The position numbers and the translations under genes were made by a program. From Betaproteobacteria bacterium HGW-Betaproteobacteria-12 (GTDB taxonomy: Bacteria; Pseudomonadota; Gammaproteobacteria; Burkholderiales; Rhodocyclaceae), in contig PHCU01000008.1 of assembly GCA_002842345.1 (NCBI GenBank), positions 1 to 50,814 on the forward strand: a stretch of DNA of 50,814 nucleotides, in the 5' to 3' direction. Shown here piece by piece: positions 30,928 to 37,816 of the stretch (position 1 is the first letter of the stretch; each line of letters starts with the position of its first letter). The notes under the pieces were generated by a model, which was given only the letters and a program-made list of their open reading frames with translations, was not told the origin of the DNA and did not search any database.

Positions 30928-32463
30928 ATGGATACCGCCGGCCTGATTCCGCACCATGCACGCTACCGCCCCGAGGCAACCGCCGTGGTGTTCGGCGGGC
31001 AGCGCCTCACCTGGCAGGCATTCGATGCCCGCGCCAACGCCCTCGCCCAGGCCCTGCGCGCCGCCGGGGTCGGCAAGGGCGACCGGGTGGCGAGCGTGCT
31101 CGCCAACTGCCTGGAACTGCTCGACCTCTACTGGGCCTGCGCCCGCCTCGGCGCGATCGCCGTGCCGCTCTCCCCCCTGCTGATGGCCGACGGCCTGCGC
31201 TCGCTCCTGCAGGACGCGGCGCCGAAAGTACTGCTCCTGCAGCCGGCCGCGCTCGGCATGGTGCGCGAGGTGCGCGCGGACGTGCCCTCGCTGCGCACCT
31301 GCGTGCTGGTCGGCGACACGCCGGCCGCCGGCGACGGCATGACCGCCTACGCGGATTTCGTCGCCGCGGCGCCGGCGCAGCCGCTGCTGGAAACGGTCGC
31401 CCCCGAAGACACCTACAACATCATGTACACCAGCGGCACGACCGGGCTGCCCAAGGGCATCGTGCACACCCACCGCATCCGCGCCTGCTACGGCACGCTG
31501 TTCGCCAATGCCTGGCGCATGTCGCCGCGCTCGGTGGTGCTGCACACCGGCGCCATCGTCTTCAACGGCGCCTTCGTCACGATGATGCCCTGCTTCACCG
31601 TCGGCGCCCGCTACGTCCTGCACAGGCAGTTCGATGCCGCCGCGCTGATCGAGACCTGCGCCGCGGAAAAGGTCACCCACCTGATGCTGGTGCCGGCGCA
31701 GATCGCGGCGGTGCTCAGCGACCCCGGCTTCGCCGCCGAGAAGCTCGCCTCGGTCGAGGTGCTGCTGTCCCTCGGCGCGCCGCTGCCGCTGGCGCAGAAG
31801 GAGCAGCTCGACGCCCTGCTGCCGGGGCGCTTCCATGAGCTCTACGGCCTCACCGAGGGCTTCGTCACCATCCTCGACCGCGACGACGCCGTGAGGAAGC
31901 GCGGCTCCGTCGGCGTGCCGCCGCCCTTCTTCGACATGCGCATCGTGCGCGACGACGGGCAGGACGCCGCGGCCGGCGAAATCGGCGAGATCGTCGGGCG
32001 CGGGCCGATCCTCATGCCGGGCTACTACCAGCGGCCCGACCTGACGGCGCAGGCGCTGCGCGACGGCTGGCTCTACACCGGCGACGTCGGCCACGTGGAC
32101 GCGGACGGGTTCCTCTTTTTGGTCGACCGCAAGAAGGACATGATCGACTCCGGCGGCGTCAAGGTCTATCCGAAGGACGTGGAGGAAGTCGCCGCCCGCC
32201 ACCCGGAAGTGCTGGAGGTGACCGTCTTCGGCATTCCGGACGACAAATGGGGGGAAACCCCGGCGGCCGCGGTGCGCCTGCGCACGCACGGCAGCGTCAC
32301 GCCCGAGGCCCTGCAGGCCTGGATCAACGAGCGCGTGGCGGCGCGCTACCAGCGCGTCTCGAAAGTGCTGGTCCTCGAGGATTTTCCGCGCAACGCCGCC
32401 GGCAAGATCCTCAAGCGCGAGTTGCGTGACGGGTTCTGGGCCGGGCGCGCAACCAGGATATGA
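30928..32463 (+). CDS. AMP-forming acyl-CoA synthetase / acid-CoA ligase
   Basis: Activates a carboxylic acid to its CoA thioester through an acyl-AMP. The 511 residues carry the adenylate-forming signatures: the P-loop [11 protein letters not shown] near residue 170, YGLTEG near 307, [13 protein letters not shown] near 390 and the C-terminal catalytic lysine in [11 protein letters not shown]. It starts 10 nt after the SDR gene and its stop overlaps the next gene (ATGA). With the LysR and SDR genes it looks like a small catabolic unit for a fatty, aromatic or alicyclic acid. No substrate is evident. Confidence 0.88.
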   Translation: MDTAGLIPHHARYRPEATAVVFGGQRLTWQAFDARANALAQALRAAGVGKGDRVASVLANCLELLDLYWACARLGAIAVPLSPLLMADGLRSLLQDAAPKVLLLQPAALGMVREVRADVPSLRTCVLVGDTPAAGDGMTAYADFVAAAPAQPLLETVAPEDTYNIMYTSGTTGLPKGIVHTHRIRACYGTLFANAWRMSPRSVVLHTGAIVFNGAFVTMMPCFTVGARYVLHRQFDAAALIETCAAEKVTHLMLVPAQIAAVLSDPGFAAEKLASVEVLLSLGAPLPLAQKEQLDALLPGRFHELYGLTEGFVTILDRDDAVRKRGSVGVPPPFFDMRIVRDDGQDAAAGEIGEIVGRGPILMPGYYQRPDLTAQALRDGWLYTGDVGHVDADGFLFLVDRKKDMIDSGGVKVYPKDVEEVAARHPEVLEVTVFGIPDDKWGETPAAAVRLRTHGSVTPEALQAWINERVAARYQRVSKVLVLEDFPRNAAGKILKRELRDGFWAGRATRI

Positions 32464-32963
32464 CGGGCACGCTGCGACTGCCGCATACGCCGTTCTCGCT
32501 CCGGGCAGAGCATCTCCTGAACACCGCCAGCGCCGCCATGGCGCGTGCCTGGCCGCTGCTGGTCGCGCTGATCTATCTCGATTGCCTGGCCGGCATCCTG
32601 CTCGGCCGGATCGCGCACGACCTCACCCAGATCCTCTGGCACCTCGTCGCCATTGCCTTGTCGCATGTGCTGGCAACCCTGGGCTGCCGTATCGACGGCC
32701 GGATTTCCTTGCACGCCTTCCCGCACAGCGCCCGCGCCAGAAAAGAGATCGTCATCTGCTGGATGTCGCTGACCGTCCTGATCGGGCTCCTTGCGGCTGC
32801 ATGCGCCAGCACGTCCGCACACCCCCTACCACTGCAATGGCTGGTGCGCAGCCTGGTCTGCGCAATCAGCCTCGTGCTGGCGCTTGCAGCCGCCTCGCGC
32901 ATCGGCCGCCTGCGCGCAGGGCTGAAGCACGCCCTGTACGCCGCGTCGTGCCCTGCCAAATGA
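32460..32963 (+). CDS. Membrane protein of unknown function
   Basis: A 167-residue protein with about four hydrophobic segments (near 30-50, 58-75, 98-116 and 126-146). Its ATG overlaps the ligase stop by 4 nt, so translation is probably coupled. I do not recognise a family. It may be unrelated in function to the ligase, and is followed by a strong terminator. Confidence 0.55.
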   Translation: MTGTLRLPHTPFSLRAEHLLNTASAAMARAWPLLVALIYLDCLAGILLGRIAHDLTQILWHLVAIALSHVLATLGCRIDGRISLHAFPHSARARKEIVICWMSLTVLIGLLAAACASTSAHPLPLQWLVRSLVCAISLVLALAAASRIGRLRAGLKHALYAASCPAK

Positions 32964-33031
32964 CAAGCCGGTTCCGTTACGAACACATGGCGCCGCTCCT
33001 GCGCACGAATTAACCCCAGTGGTGGGTGCTC

Positions 33032-33055
33032 GGGGGGCTTGCCCCCCCTTTTTTT
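33032..33055 (+). terminator. Rho-independent terminator
   Basis: A GGGGGGC-TT-GCCCCCC stem (33032-33047) is followed by CC and a run of seven T residues. It ends the SDR/ligase/membrane protein operon and insulates the phasin gene. Confidence 0.85.
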
Positions 33056-33134
33056 GTCCGGATCCGGCTTTTCAAGTCGCCCCAATCGGCGCATCATGCT
33101 GTTCAGGGTTGATGACATTTACAAGGAGGGCGCA

Positions 33135-33659
33135 ATGAGCAAGGAACAGATCGCCGAGATGCACCAGAAGAGCATCGATGCCGCCATGAAGCTAACGCAG
33201 ATGTCGCTGGAAAACTCCAAGCGCATCATGGAACTTCAGGTGGAGACGGCACGCACCCTTTTCGAGGAAAGCGTGAAGAACGCGCGGGCGCTGAGCGAGG
33301 CGAAGGATCCCCAGGCCGCGCTGGCCCTGCGCACCCAGTTCGCCCAGGAGACCTCCTCCAAGATGATGGAGGCGATGCGCCAGATGGCGGACATCACGGC
33401 AGGCGCCCAGGCCGAATTCAACCGCTTGCTCGGCCAGCAGATGGCCGGCAGCAGCCAGGAAATGATGGAGAACTTCAAGAAGATGATGTCGGTAAGCGCC
33501 CTGCCCGGCGGCGGCCAGGATGCCTTCGCCACCATGCAGCAGGCCTTCGGCAACGCCAAGGACGCCTTCGAGCAGATCGCGAAAGCCTCCACCGCCGCCT
33601 TCGGCAACATGGGTGGAATGGGCGGAGCCGGCAAGGGGAAGAGCGTCAAGGTTCAGTAA
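33135..33659 (+). CDS. phaP: Phasin (PHA granule-associated protein)
   Basis: Coats polyhydroxyalkanoate granules. The 174 residues are rich in Ala, Gln, Met and Glu, predicted helical, with the phasin-family core (MSLENSKRIMELQVETARTL, EAKDPQAALALRTQFAQE) and a Gly/Lys-rich tail (GGMGGAGKGKSVKVQ). A strong AAGGAGGG ribosome site precedes ATG 33135. It is monocistronic, after a terminator. The stop is immediately followed by a dispersed palindromic repeat. It indicates that the host can store PHA. Confidence 0.85.
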   Translation: MSKEQIAEMHQKSIDAAMKLTQMSLENSKRIMELQVETARTLFEESVKNARALSEAKDPQAALALRTQFAQETSSKMMEAMRQMADITAGAQAEFNRLLGQQMAGSSQEMMENFKKMMSVSALPGGGQDAFATMQQAFGNAKDAFEQIAKASTAAFGNMGGMGGAGKGKSVKVQ

Positions 33660-33734
33660 CGTCATTCCCGCGCCCTGAAGGGCTAGCGAAGCTGCCCTGA
33701 GGAAGTACTCCTGGGGTGCGCAAGCGGGAATCCA
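33660..33734. repeat. Dispersed palindromic repeat B1
   Basis: Starts directly after the phasin stop with CGTCATTCCCGC and ends with GCGGGAATCCA, with about 50 bp of unrelated sequence inside. The outer arms are inverted repeats (ATTCCCGC/GCGGGAAT). A second copy of this family is at 35883-35937. Confidence 0.65.
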
Positions 33735-33802
33735 GTAGGTCGGGTTTCAGCCCGACATGGGCGGTCGATCCGGCACCGATGTCGGGCTGAAGCCCGACCT
33801 AC
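33735..33802. repeat. REPIN-like element A2
   Basis: Inverted pair of the 22-bp unit also seen at 11431, with one C-to-T difference in the left unit and a 24-bp spacer. The GTAG edge of the right unit supplies the moaE stop codon (33799-33801). Confidence 0.85.
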
Positions 33803-34248
33803 CGCCACTTCTCCGCCGCGGCGTCGTCCGACTCGCGCGCATCGACCCAGCGGCCGCCCTCGGGCGTTTCTTCCTTCTTCCAGAACGGCGCGCGCGTCTT
33901 CAGGTAGTCCATGATGAACTCGCAGGCAGCAAAGGCATCGCCGCGGTGCGCGCTCGCCACGACCACCAGCACGATGTTGTCGCCCGGCTTCAGTTCCCCG
34001 ATGCGGTGGATCACCGTCGCATCCATGACGTCCCAGCGGCCGCGTGCCTGCTCGACGATCTCCGCGAGCGACTTCTCCGTCATGCCGGGGTAGTGCTCCA
34101 GCGTCATCCGCACGACGCCGGCGCCGTCGTTCGAATCGCGCACCAGGCCGATGAAGCTCGCCAGCGCGCCGATGTCGCTGCGCCCGCGCGCCATCGCGGC
34201 GCACTCGGCGCCGACATCGAAGTCCTCGGCCTGTACGGACACCTTCAC
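33799..34248 (-). CDS. moaE: Molybdopterin synthase large subunit
   Basis: Catalytic subunit of molybdopterin synthase, which puts two sulfurs into precursor Z using the MoaD thiocarboxylate. The 149 residues match the E. coli length. Conserved blocks are LEHYPGMTEKSLAEIV, VIHRIGELKPGD, ASAHRGDAF and YLKTRAPFWKKEETPEGGRW, the last with the active-site lysines. It starts 1 nt after the moaD stop. Its own stop codon lies in a REPIN-like repeat, just past the usual C-terminal residues. Confidence 0.95.
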   Translation of the reverse strand: MKVSVQAEDFDVGAECAAMARGRSDIGALASFIGLVRDSNDGAGVVRMTLEHYPGMTEKSLAEIVEQARGRWDVMDATVIHRIGELKPGDNIVLVVVASAHRGDAFAACEFIMDYLKTRAPFWKKEETPEGGRWVDARESDDAAAEKWR

Positions 34249-34249
34249 C

Positions 34250-34504
34250 CTATCCTCCGGTCACCGGCGGGAAGAAGGCCACCTCGTCGCCCTCCTTCAC
34301 CGGCGCATCCATCGCCGCCATCTGCTGGTTTACTGCAATGCGCAGGTTCTTCGTCGTCGCCAGCGCCTCCCAGGCGCCGCCGCGCGCGGCGAGATGGGCA
34401 TGCAACTGGCCGACGCTGCCCACGCCCGCCGGCAGCGCGATCTGCTCGGTGGATTGGCCGACCGCTTCGCGCAGGCCGGCGAAATACAGGATCCTGACGT
34501 TCAC
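34250..34504 (-). CDS. moaD: Molybdopterin synthase sulfur carrier subunit
   Basis: A ubiquitin-fold sulfur carrier of 84 residues. The C-terminal GG (FFPPVTGG) is thiocarboxylated and inserts into MoaE. The MNVRILYFAGLREAVG N-terminus is typical. It precedes moaE by 1 nt, and a repeat element lies between it and moeA. Confidence 0.94.
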   Translation of the reverse strand: MNVRILYFAGLREAVGQSTEQIALPAGVGSVGQLHAHLAARGGAWEALATTKNLRIAVNQQMAAMDAPVKEGDEVAFFPPVTGG

Positions 34505-34519
34505 TGCACATTCTCTCCA

Positions 34520-34573
34520 GTAGGTCGGGCTTCAGCCCGACAACAGCCACCCAGGTCGGCCTGAAGGCCGACC
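34520..34573. repeat. REPIN-like element A3
   Basis: Left unit identical to that at 11431 (34520-34541). The right unit (34554-34573) is a variant with hairpin GTCGGCCTGAAGGCCGAC, where changes on both arms keep the base pairing. It lies between moaD and moeA. Confidence 0.8.
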
Positions 34574-34579
34574 TGCGAA

Positions 34580-35878
34580 TCAGTATAGCAACTCGGAAAA
34601 CGGGATGAAGCGCACCGCATCGCCGCGTTTCACGGCCTGCCCCGGCGGCGTATCCACCAGGCCATCGGCCCAGGCGCAGGACGTCAGCACGCCCGAGCTC
34701 TGGTTGGGGAAAAGGTCGAGGCCGCCCGCATCGTTGATGCGCACGCGCAGGAACTCGCGGCGCCGGTCCGGCTTCGGCCAGTCGAAGTCGGCGCGCATCA
34801 TCAGGCCGCGCGGCGCCGTGACGTTCGCACCCTGACAGGCCAGCAGGAAAGGCCGCACCAGCATGAGGAAGGTGACGAAGGTGGACACGGGATTGCCCGG
34901 CAGGCCGATGAACGCAGCCTCATCACGGAGCGGGCCCTGCCCGTGAACCTCCGTCACCCCCTTCCCCGGGAAGGGGGGCGAGGGGATGGCCGTTGCAAAG
35001 TCAGCCGCCGTGGCACGGCGGCTGACTTTCCCAAACGCAAGGGGTTTCCCTGGCTTGATGGCGATCTTCCACAGGTCGAGCGCGCCCTCCGCCTGCACCG
35101 CCGCCTTGATGTGGTCCTCCTCGCCGACCGAGACGCCGCCGCTGGTGATGATGACGTCGCTCACCGCCGCCTCGCGCAGCGCGGCGCGCGTCGCCTCGAG
35201 GCTATCCGGCACGATGCCCAGATCGCGCACCTCGCAGCCGAGCGCGCCGAGCAGGCCGTGCAGCGTGTAGCGGTTGGAGTTGTAGATGCCGCCGGGCTTG
35301 AGCGCCTCGCCCGGCAGGGACAATTCGTCGCCGGTGAAGAACACCGCCACGCGCAGGCGGCGGAACACCGGCAGCGTCGCCAGGCCGACGGAGGCGGCCA
35401 GGCCGATGTCCTGCGGCGCCAGCCGCGTGCCGGCGGCGAGGATCCCGGCGCCTGCCAGGATGTCCTCGCCGGCGCGGCGGATGTTCTCGCAGTGTCGGGG
35501 AACATGGTTGACCAGCACGACGCCCTCGCCGGCGTGCTCGCACAGTTCCTGCATCACCACCGCGTCGGCCCCTTCCGGCACGGGCGCACCGGTGAAGATG
35601 CGCGCCGCCGTGCCCGGCTGCAGCGGCGTGCCGACGCTGCCGGCAGGAATGCGCTGCGACACCGGCAGCCGCGTTCCTGCCGCGGGAATGTCCGTCACGC
35701 GCACCGCGTAGCCGTCCATGGCGGAGTTGTCCAGCGGCGGCACCGTGATGCCGCTCGCCTGCGCACGCGCCAGCGTGCGGCCGGCGGCGGCCACGGAATC
35801 CACCTCCTCGATCTCCGCCACGGGACGGGCGGCGGCGAGGAGCTTCTGCAGGGCTTCGTCGAAGGACAAAAGGCTCAT
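34580..35878 (-). CDS. moeA: Molybdopterin molybdenumtransferase, with an in-frame palindromic insertion
   Basis: Inserts molybdate into adenylylated molybdopterin to give molybdenum cofactor. With ATG 35878 the protein is 432 residues (E. coli MoeA 411). Conserved parts include PPLDNSAMDGYAVR, FTGAPVPEGADAVVMQE, SGGVSVGEEDH, IKPGKPLAFGK and GLPGNPVSTFVTF. Between the last two, where E. coli MoeA has only a short link, there are about 37 residues encoded by palindromic DNA (34935-35030). ATG 35887 is an alternative start that lies in the upstream repeat and overlaps the mobB stop. It sits in a mobB-moeA-moaD-moaE cluster. Confidence 0.93.
   Translation of the reverse strand: MSLLSFDEALQKLLAAARPVAEIEEVDSVAAAGRTLARAQASGITVPPLDNSAMDGYAVRVTDIPAAGTRLPVSQRIPAGSVGTPLQPGTAARIFTGAPVPEGADAVVMQELCEHAGEGVVLVNHVPRHCENIRRAGEDILAGAGILAAGTRLAPQDIGLAASVGLATLPVFRRLRVAVFFTGDELSLPGEALKPGGIYNSNRYTLHGLLGALGCEVRDLGIVPDSLEATRAALREAAVSDVIITSGGVSVGEEDHIKAAVQAEGALDLWKIAIKPGKPLAFGKVSRRATAADFATAIPSPPFPGKGVTEVHGQGPLRDEAAFIGLPGNPVSTFVTFLMLVRPFLLACQGANVTAPRGLMMRADFDWPKPDRRREFLRVRINDAGGLDLFPNQSSGVLTSCAWADGLVDTPPGQAVKRGDAVRFIPFSELLY
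34935..35030. repeat. Palindromic insertion inside moeA
   Basis: Contains a C/G hairpin (CCCCCTTCCC and mate, 34957-34977) and a perfect 16-bp inverted repeat with a one-base centre (34997-35029; arms AAAGTCAGCCGCCGTG). It is read through in the moeA frame without a stop. Confidence 0.75.
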
Positions 35879-35882
35879 TTTC

Positions 35883-35937
35883 GTCATTCCCGCGCAGGCG
35901 GGAATCCAGCTGGGTCCCCGCCTGCACGGGGACGACC
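35883..35937. repeat. Dispersed palindromic repeat B2
   Basis: Two imperfect inverted arms (CGTCATTCCCGCGCAGGCGG ... and its mate around 35912-35937). On the minus strand it encodes the last 16 residues and the stop codon of mobB. A related, interrupted copy is at 33660. Confidence 0.8.
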
Positions 35938-36432
35938 GGCTAATTCAAGATACTGCATGATGAATTTCGCGATGGCATCCGGGTCGTTGATGTCCAGCAC
36001 CGGCAGCGTCGTCTCGATCGGGGCGTCGCTGGCGACGGCGACGATGTTCGGATGCTCGGGATGGATCGGCGGCTTGCCATGCGAGGGGCGATACACCTCC
36101 AGCTTGGGGATCAGATCGTTCGTCTTGTAGCCCTCCACCAGCGCCAGGTCGCAGGGCGAGAGCATTTTGATCTGTTCTTCCAGCGTCGGTTCCGCCGCGC
36201 CGCGCAGTTCGTGCATCAGCACCCAGCGCTGGTCGGAGGTCAGCAGCACCTCCGAACAACCCGCCTCGCGATGGCGCCAGGAGTCCTTGCCCGGCCGGTC
36301 GATGTCGAAGCCGTGGTGGGCATGCTTGATGAGCGAAACCTTCAGGCCCTCCATGACAAAGCGCGGAATCAACTGCTCGATCAGCGTCGTCTTGCCCGAA
36401 CCGGAATAGCCGGCAAATCCGAAGACTTTCAT
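35884..36432 (-). CDS. mobB: Molybdopterin-guanine dinucleotide biosynthesis adaptor protein
   Basis: A P-loop GTP-binding protein that assists MobA in making the guanine dinucleotide form of the cofactor. The 182 residues carry GYSGSGKTTL near residue 8, KHAHHGFDIDRPGKDSWRHR and the DLALVEGYK block. The last 16 residues (RPRAGGDPAGFPPARE) and the TGA are encoded by a dispersed repeat, so the natural C-terminus was probably shorter. No Shine-Dalgarno sequence is obvious. It is first in the mobB-moeA-moaD-moaE cluster. Confidence 0.92.
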   Translation of the reverse strand: MKVFGFAGYSGSGKTTLIEQLIPRFVMEGLKVSLIKHAHHGFDIDRPGKDSWRHREAGCSEVLLTSDQRWVLMHELRGAAEPTLEEQIKMLSPCDLALVEGYKTNDLIPKLEVYRPSHGKPPIHPEHPNIVAVASDAPIETTLPVLDINDPDAIAKFIMQYLELAGRPRAGGDPAGFPPARE

Positions 36433-36444
36433 AAAAAACCATTA

Positions 36445-36515
36445 ACCACAGAGGCACAGAGACACAGAGAAAGCATTCTTTCCTGTATTCCTCTGTGCCT
36501 CTGTGTCTCTGTGGT
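36445..36515. repeat. Inverted repeat of ACAGAG motifs
   Basis: Two near-identical 25-bp arms in inverted orientation (36445-36469 and 36491-36515), each a series of ACAGAG units beginning ACCACAGAG. The spacer is about 21 bp. It lies between mobB and the next gene, looks like a small dispersed repeat, and would form a long hairpin. Confidence 0.75.
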
Positions 36516-36526
36516 GAAACAGGTTC

Positions 36527-37816
36527 TCATCGTTCCTCCATCATCGGCACCGTCAGCACCGGCGCGAAGCCGCCGCCGGCCGTGCGGAAATTTGTCGTCT
36601 GTCCCTGGTACAGCCGCGCGATCACCAGTTGCACCCTGCCCCGGTAAACATAATTGCGCAGGTCCAGCTTCAGGCCGATGCTCTGTCCCTCCAAGCCCAC
36701 CACGCGTTCCGAAGGCGGCACCAGCACCTGGGCGACATAGCCGCCCGTCAGCACCTCCTCGAAGGCGCGCTTCGTCATCTTGTCGCCGCGATAGGCGGCC
36801 TTGCTGCCGTAACCCGCGGCCGGCTTGAAGAACAGCTGCCTGCGGCGCGCCCAGAGCGCATCGCCGTCTTCGCGCCGCACCCGTTCCGTGCGCGGTATGC
36901 CCGCAAGCAGCACCTCGCGGGTGGCGGCATCGACGCCGAGTTCCGCCAGCGCGGCAGCGTCGGTCAGCAGGCTCAGGTTGCGCTTGTCGGCATAGACGGC
37001 ATGCGCACGCGGGTGCGGGGTCACGACGACCGCGCCGGCCAGATACGCCTCGCGCAACGCGGCGCTCTCCGGCGCATCCAGGCCGAAATCCGTCAGGCGA
37101 TTGTAGACCAGGTCGATGCGCTCACCCTCGTGCCGCAATGCGCCATCCTCGAAGCGCAACGCGGCCGGATCGCAGATCGTCGCCGCCACGCCGTGCCGCT
37201 CGAAGAGCTTCTGGAACAGCAGGAATTCCGGGTAGAGGAACTGCGCGTTGGGCTGCACGTCGACGATGGCGATGCGCCCGAGCGGGGCTTCTCCCCTTTC
37301 CGCGCGCCACTCCTCGCGGAACATGTCGACATAGTCCTGCTCGACGGTGGCGGCAGGATGCACGCCGGGCAGCACGGCGGAGACCTCCGCGCAGCAGGCC
37401 TTCTGCGCCTGCGCCAGCGCGGCATTGAGCAGGCCGCCGCCGGCATTGGTGTTGATCTCGATGAGCTGCGGCCCATTGGCGCTCAGATGGAAGTCGTAGC
37501 CATGGAAGACGCCGGCGGCCTTCGGCGCATGTCGCGCGGCCGACGGCGCCCAGGCCAGCACGCGCGCCTGCCACGCCGGCATCGCCACCACGCGCTCGAT
37601 GGCGGCGATGATGTCCGCCATGCGTTGCAGGCAGGCGGCGCCGACGAACACCGCCGAGTCGGCAAACAGGTTCGGTCGGCCGGCGTCGATCAGGGCGGCG
37701 AGGTCGGCGCCGGATTCGCCGCCGGCCAGCGCGCGGCCCAGCGCCACGCGGTCCAGCGAGATGCACTGGCAATTCCTGTTGAGCTGCTCGGCGAGGATGC
37801 TGCATTCCCTGCTCAC
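36527..37816 (-). CDS. Conserved ATP-grasp-like protein of unknown function
   Basis: A 429-residue soluble protein. It contains HGYDFHLSANGPQLIEINTNAGG, a pattern like ATP-grasp metal/ATP-binding strands, and a later FFKPAAGYGSKAAYRGDKMTK block resembling the flexible ATP-binding lysine loop. There are four cysteines in the N-terminal third. GTG 37816 overlaps the dinG stop (GTGA), so the two genes are probably translationally coupled. Function is not known; amide or peptide-bond ligation of a small molecule is one possibility. A longer open frame upstream overlaps dinG and is not real. Confidence 0.72.
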   Translation of the reverse strand: MSRECSILAEQLNRNCQCISLDRVALGRALAGGESGADLAALIDAGRPNLFADSAVFVGAACLQRMADIIAAIERVVAMPAWQARVLAWAPSAARHAPKAAGVFHGYDFHLSANGPQLIEINTNAGGGLLNAALAQAQKACCAEVSAVLPGVHPAATVEQDYVDMFREEWRAERGEAPLGRIAIVDVQPNAQFLYPEFLLFQKLFERHGVAATICDPAALRFEDGALRHEGERIDLVYNRLTDFGLDAPESAALREAYLAGAVVVTPHPRAHAVYADKRNLSLLTDAAALAELGVDAATREVLLAGIPRTERVRREDGDALWARRRQLFFKPAAGYGSKAAYRGDKMTKRAFEEVLTGGYVAQVLVPPSERVVGLEGQSIGLKLDLRNYVYRGRVQLVIARLYQGQTTNFRTAGGGFAPVLTVPMMEER

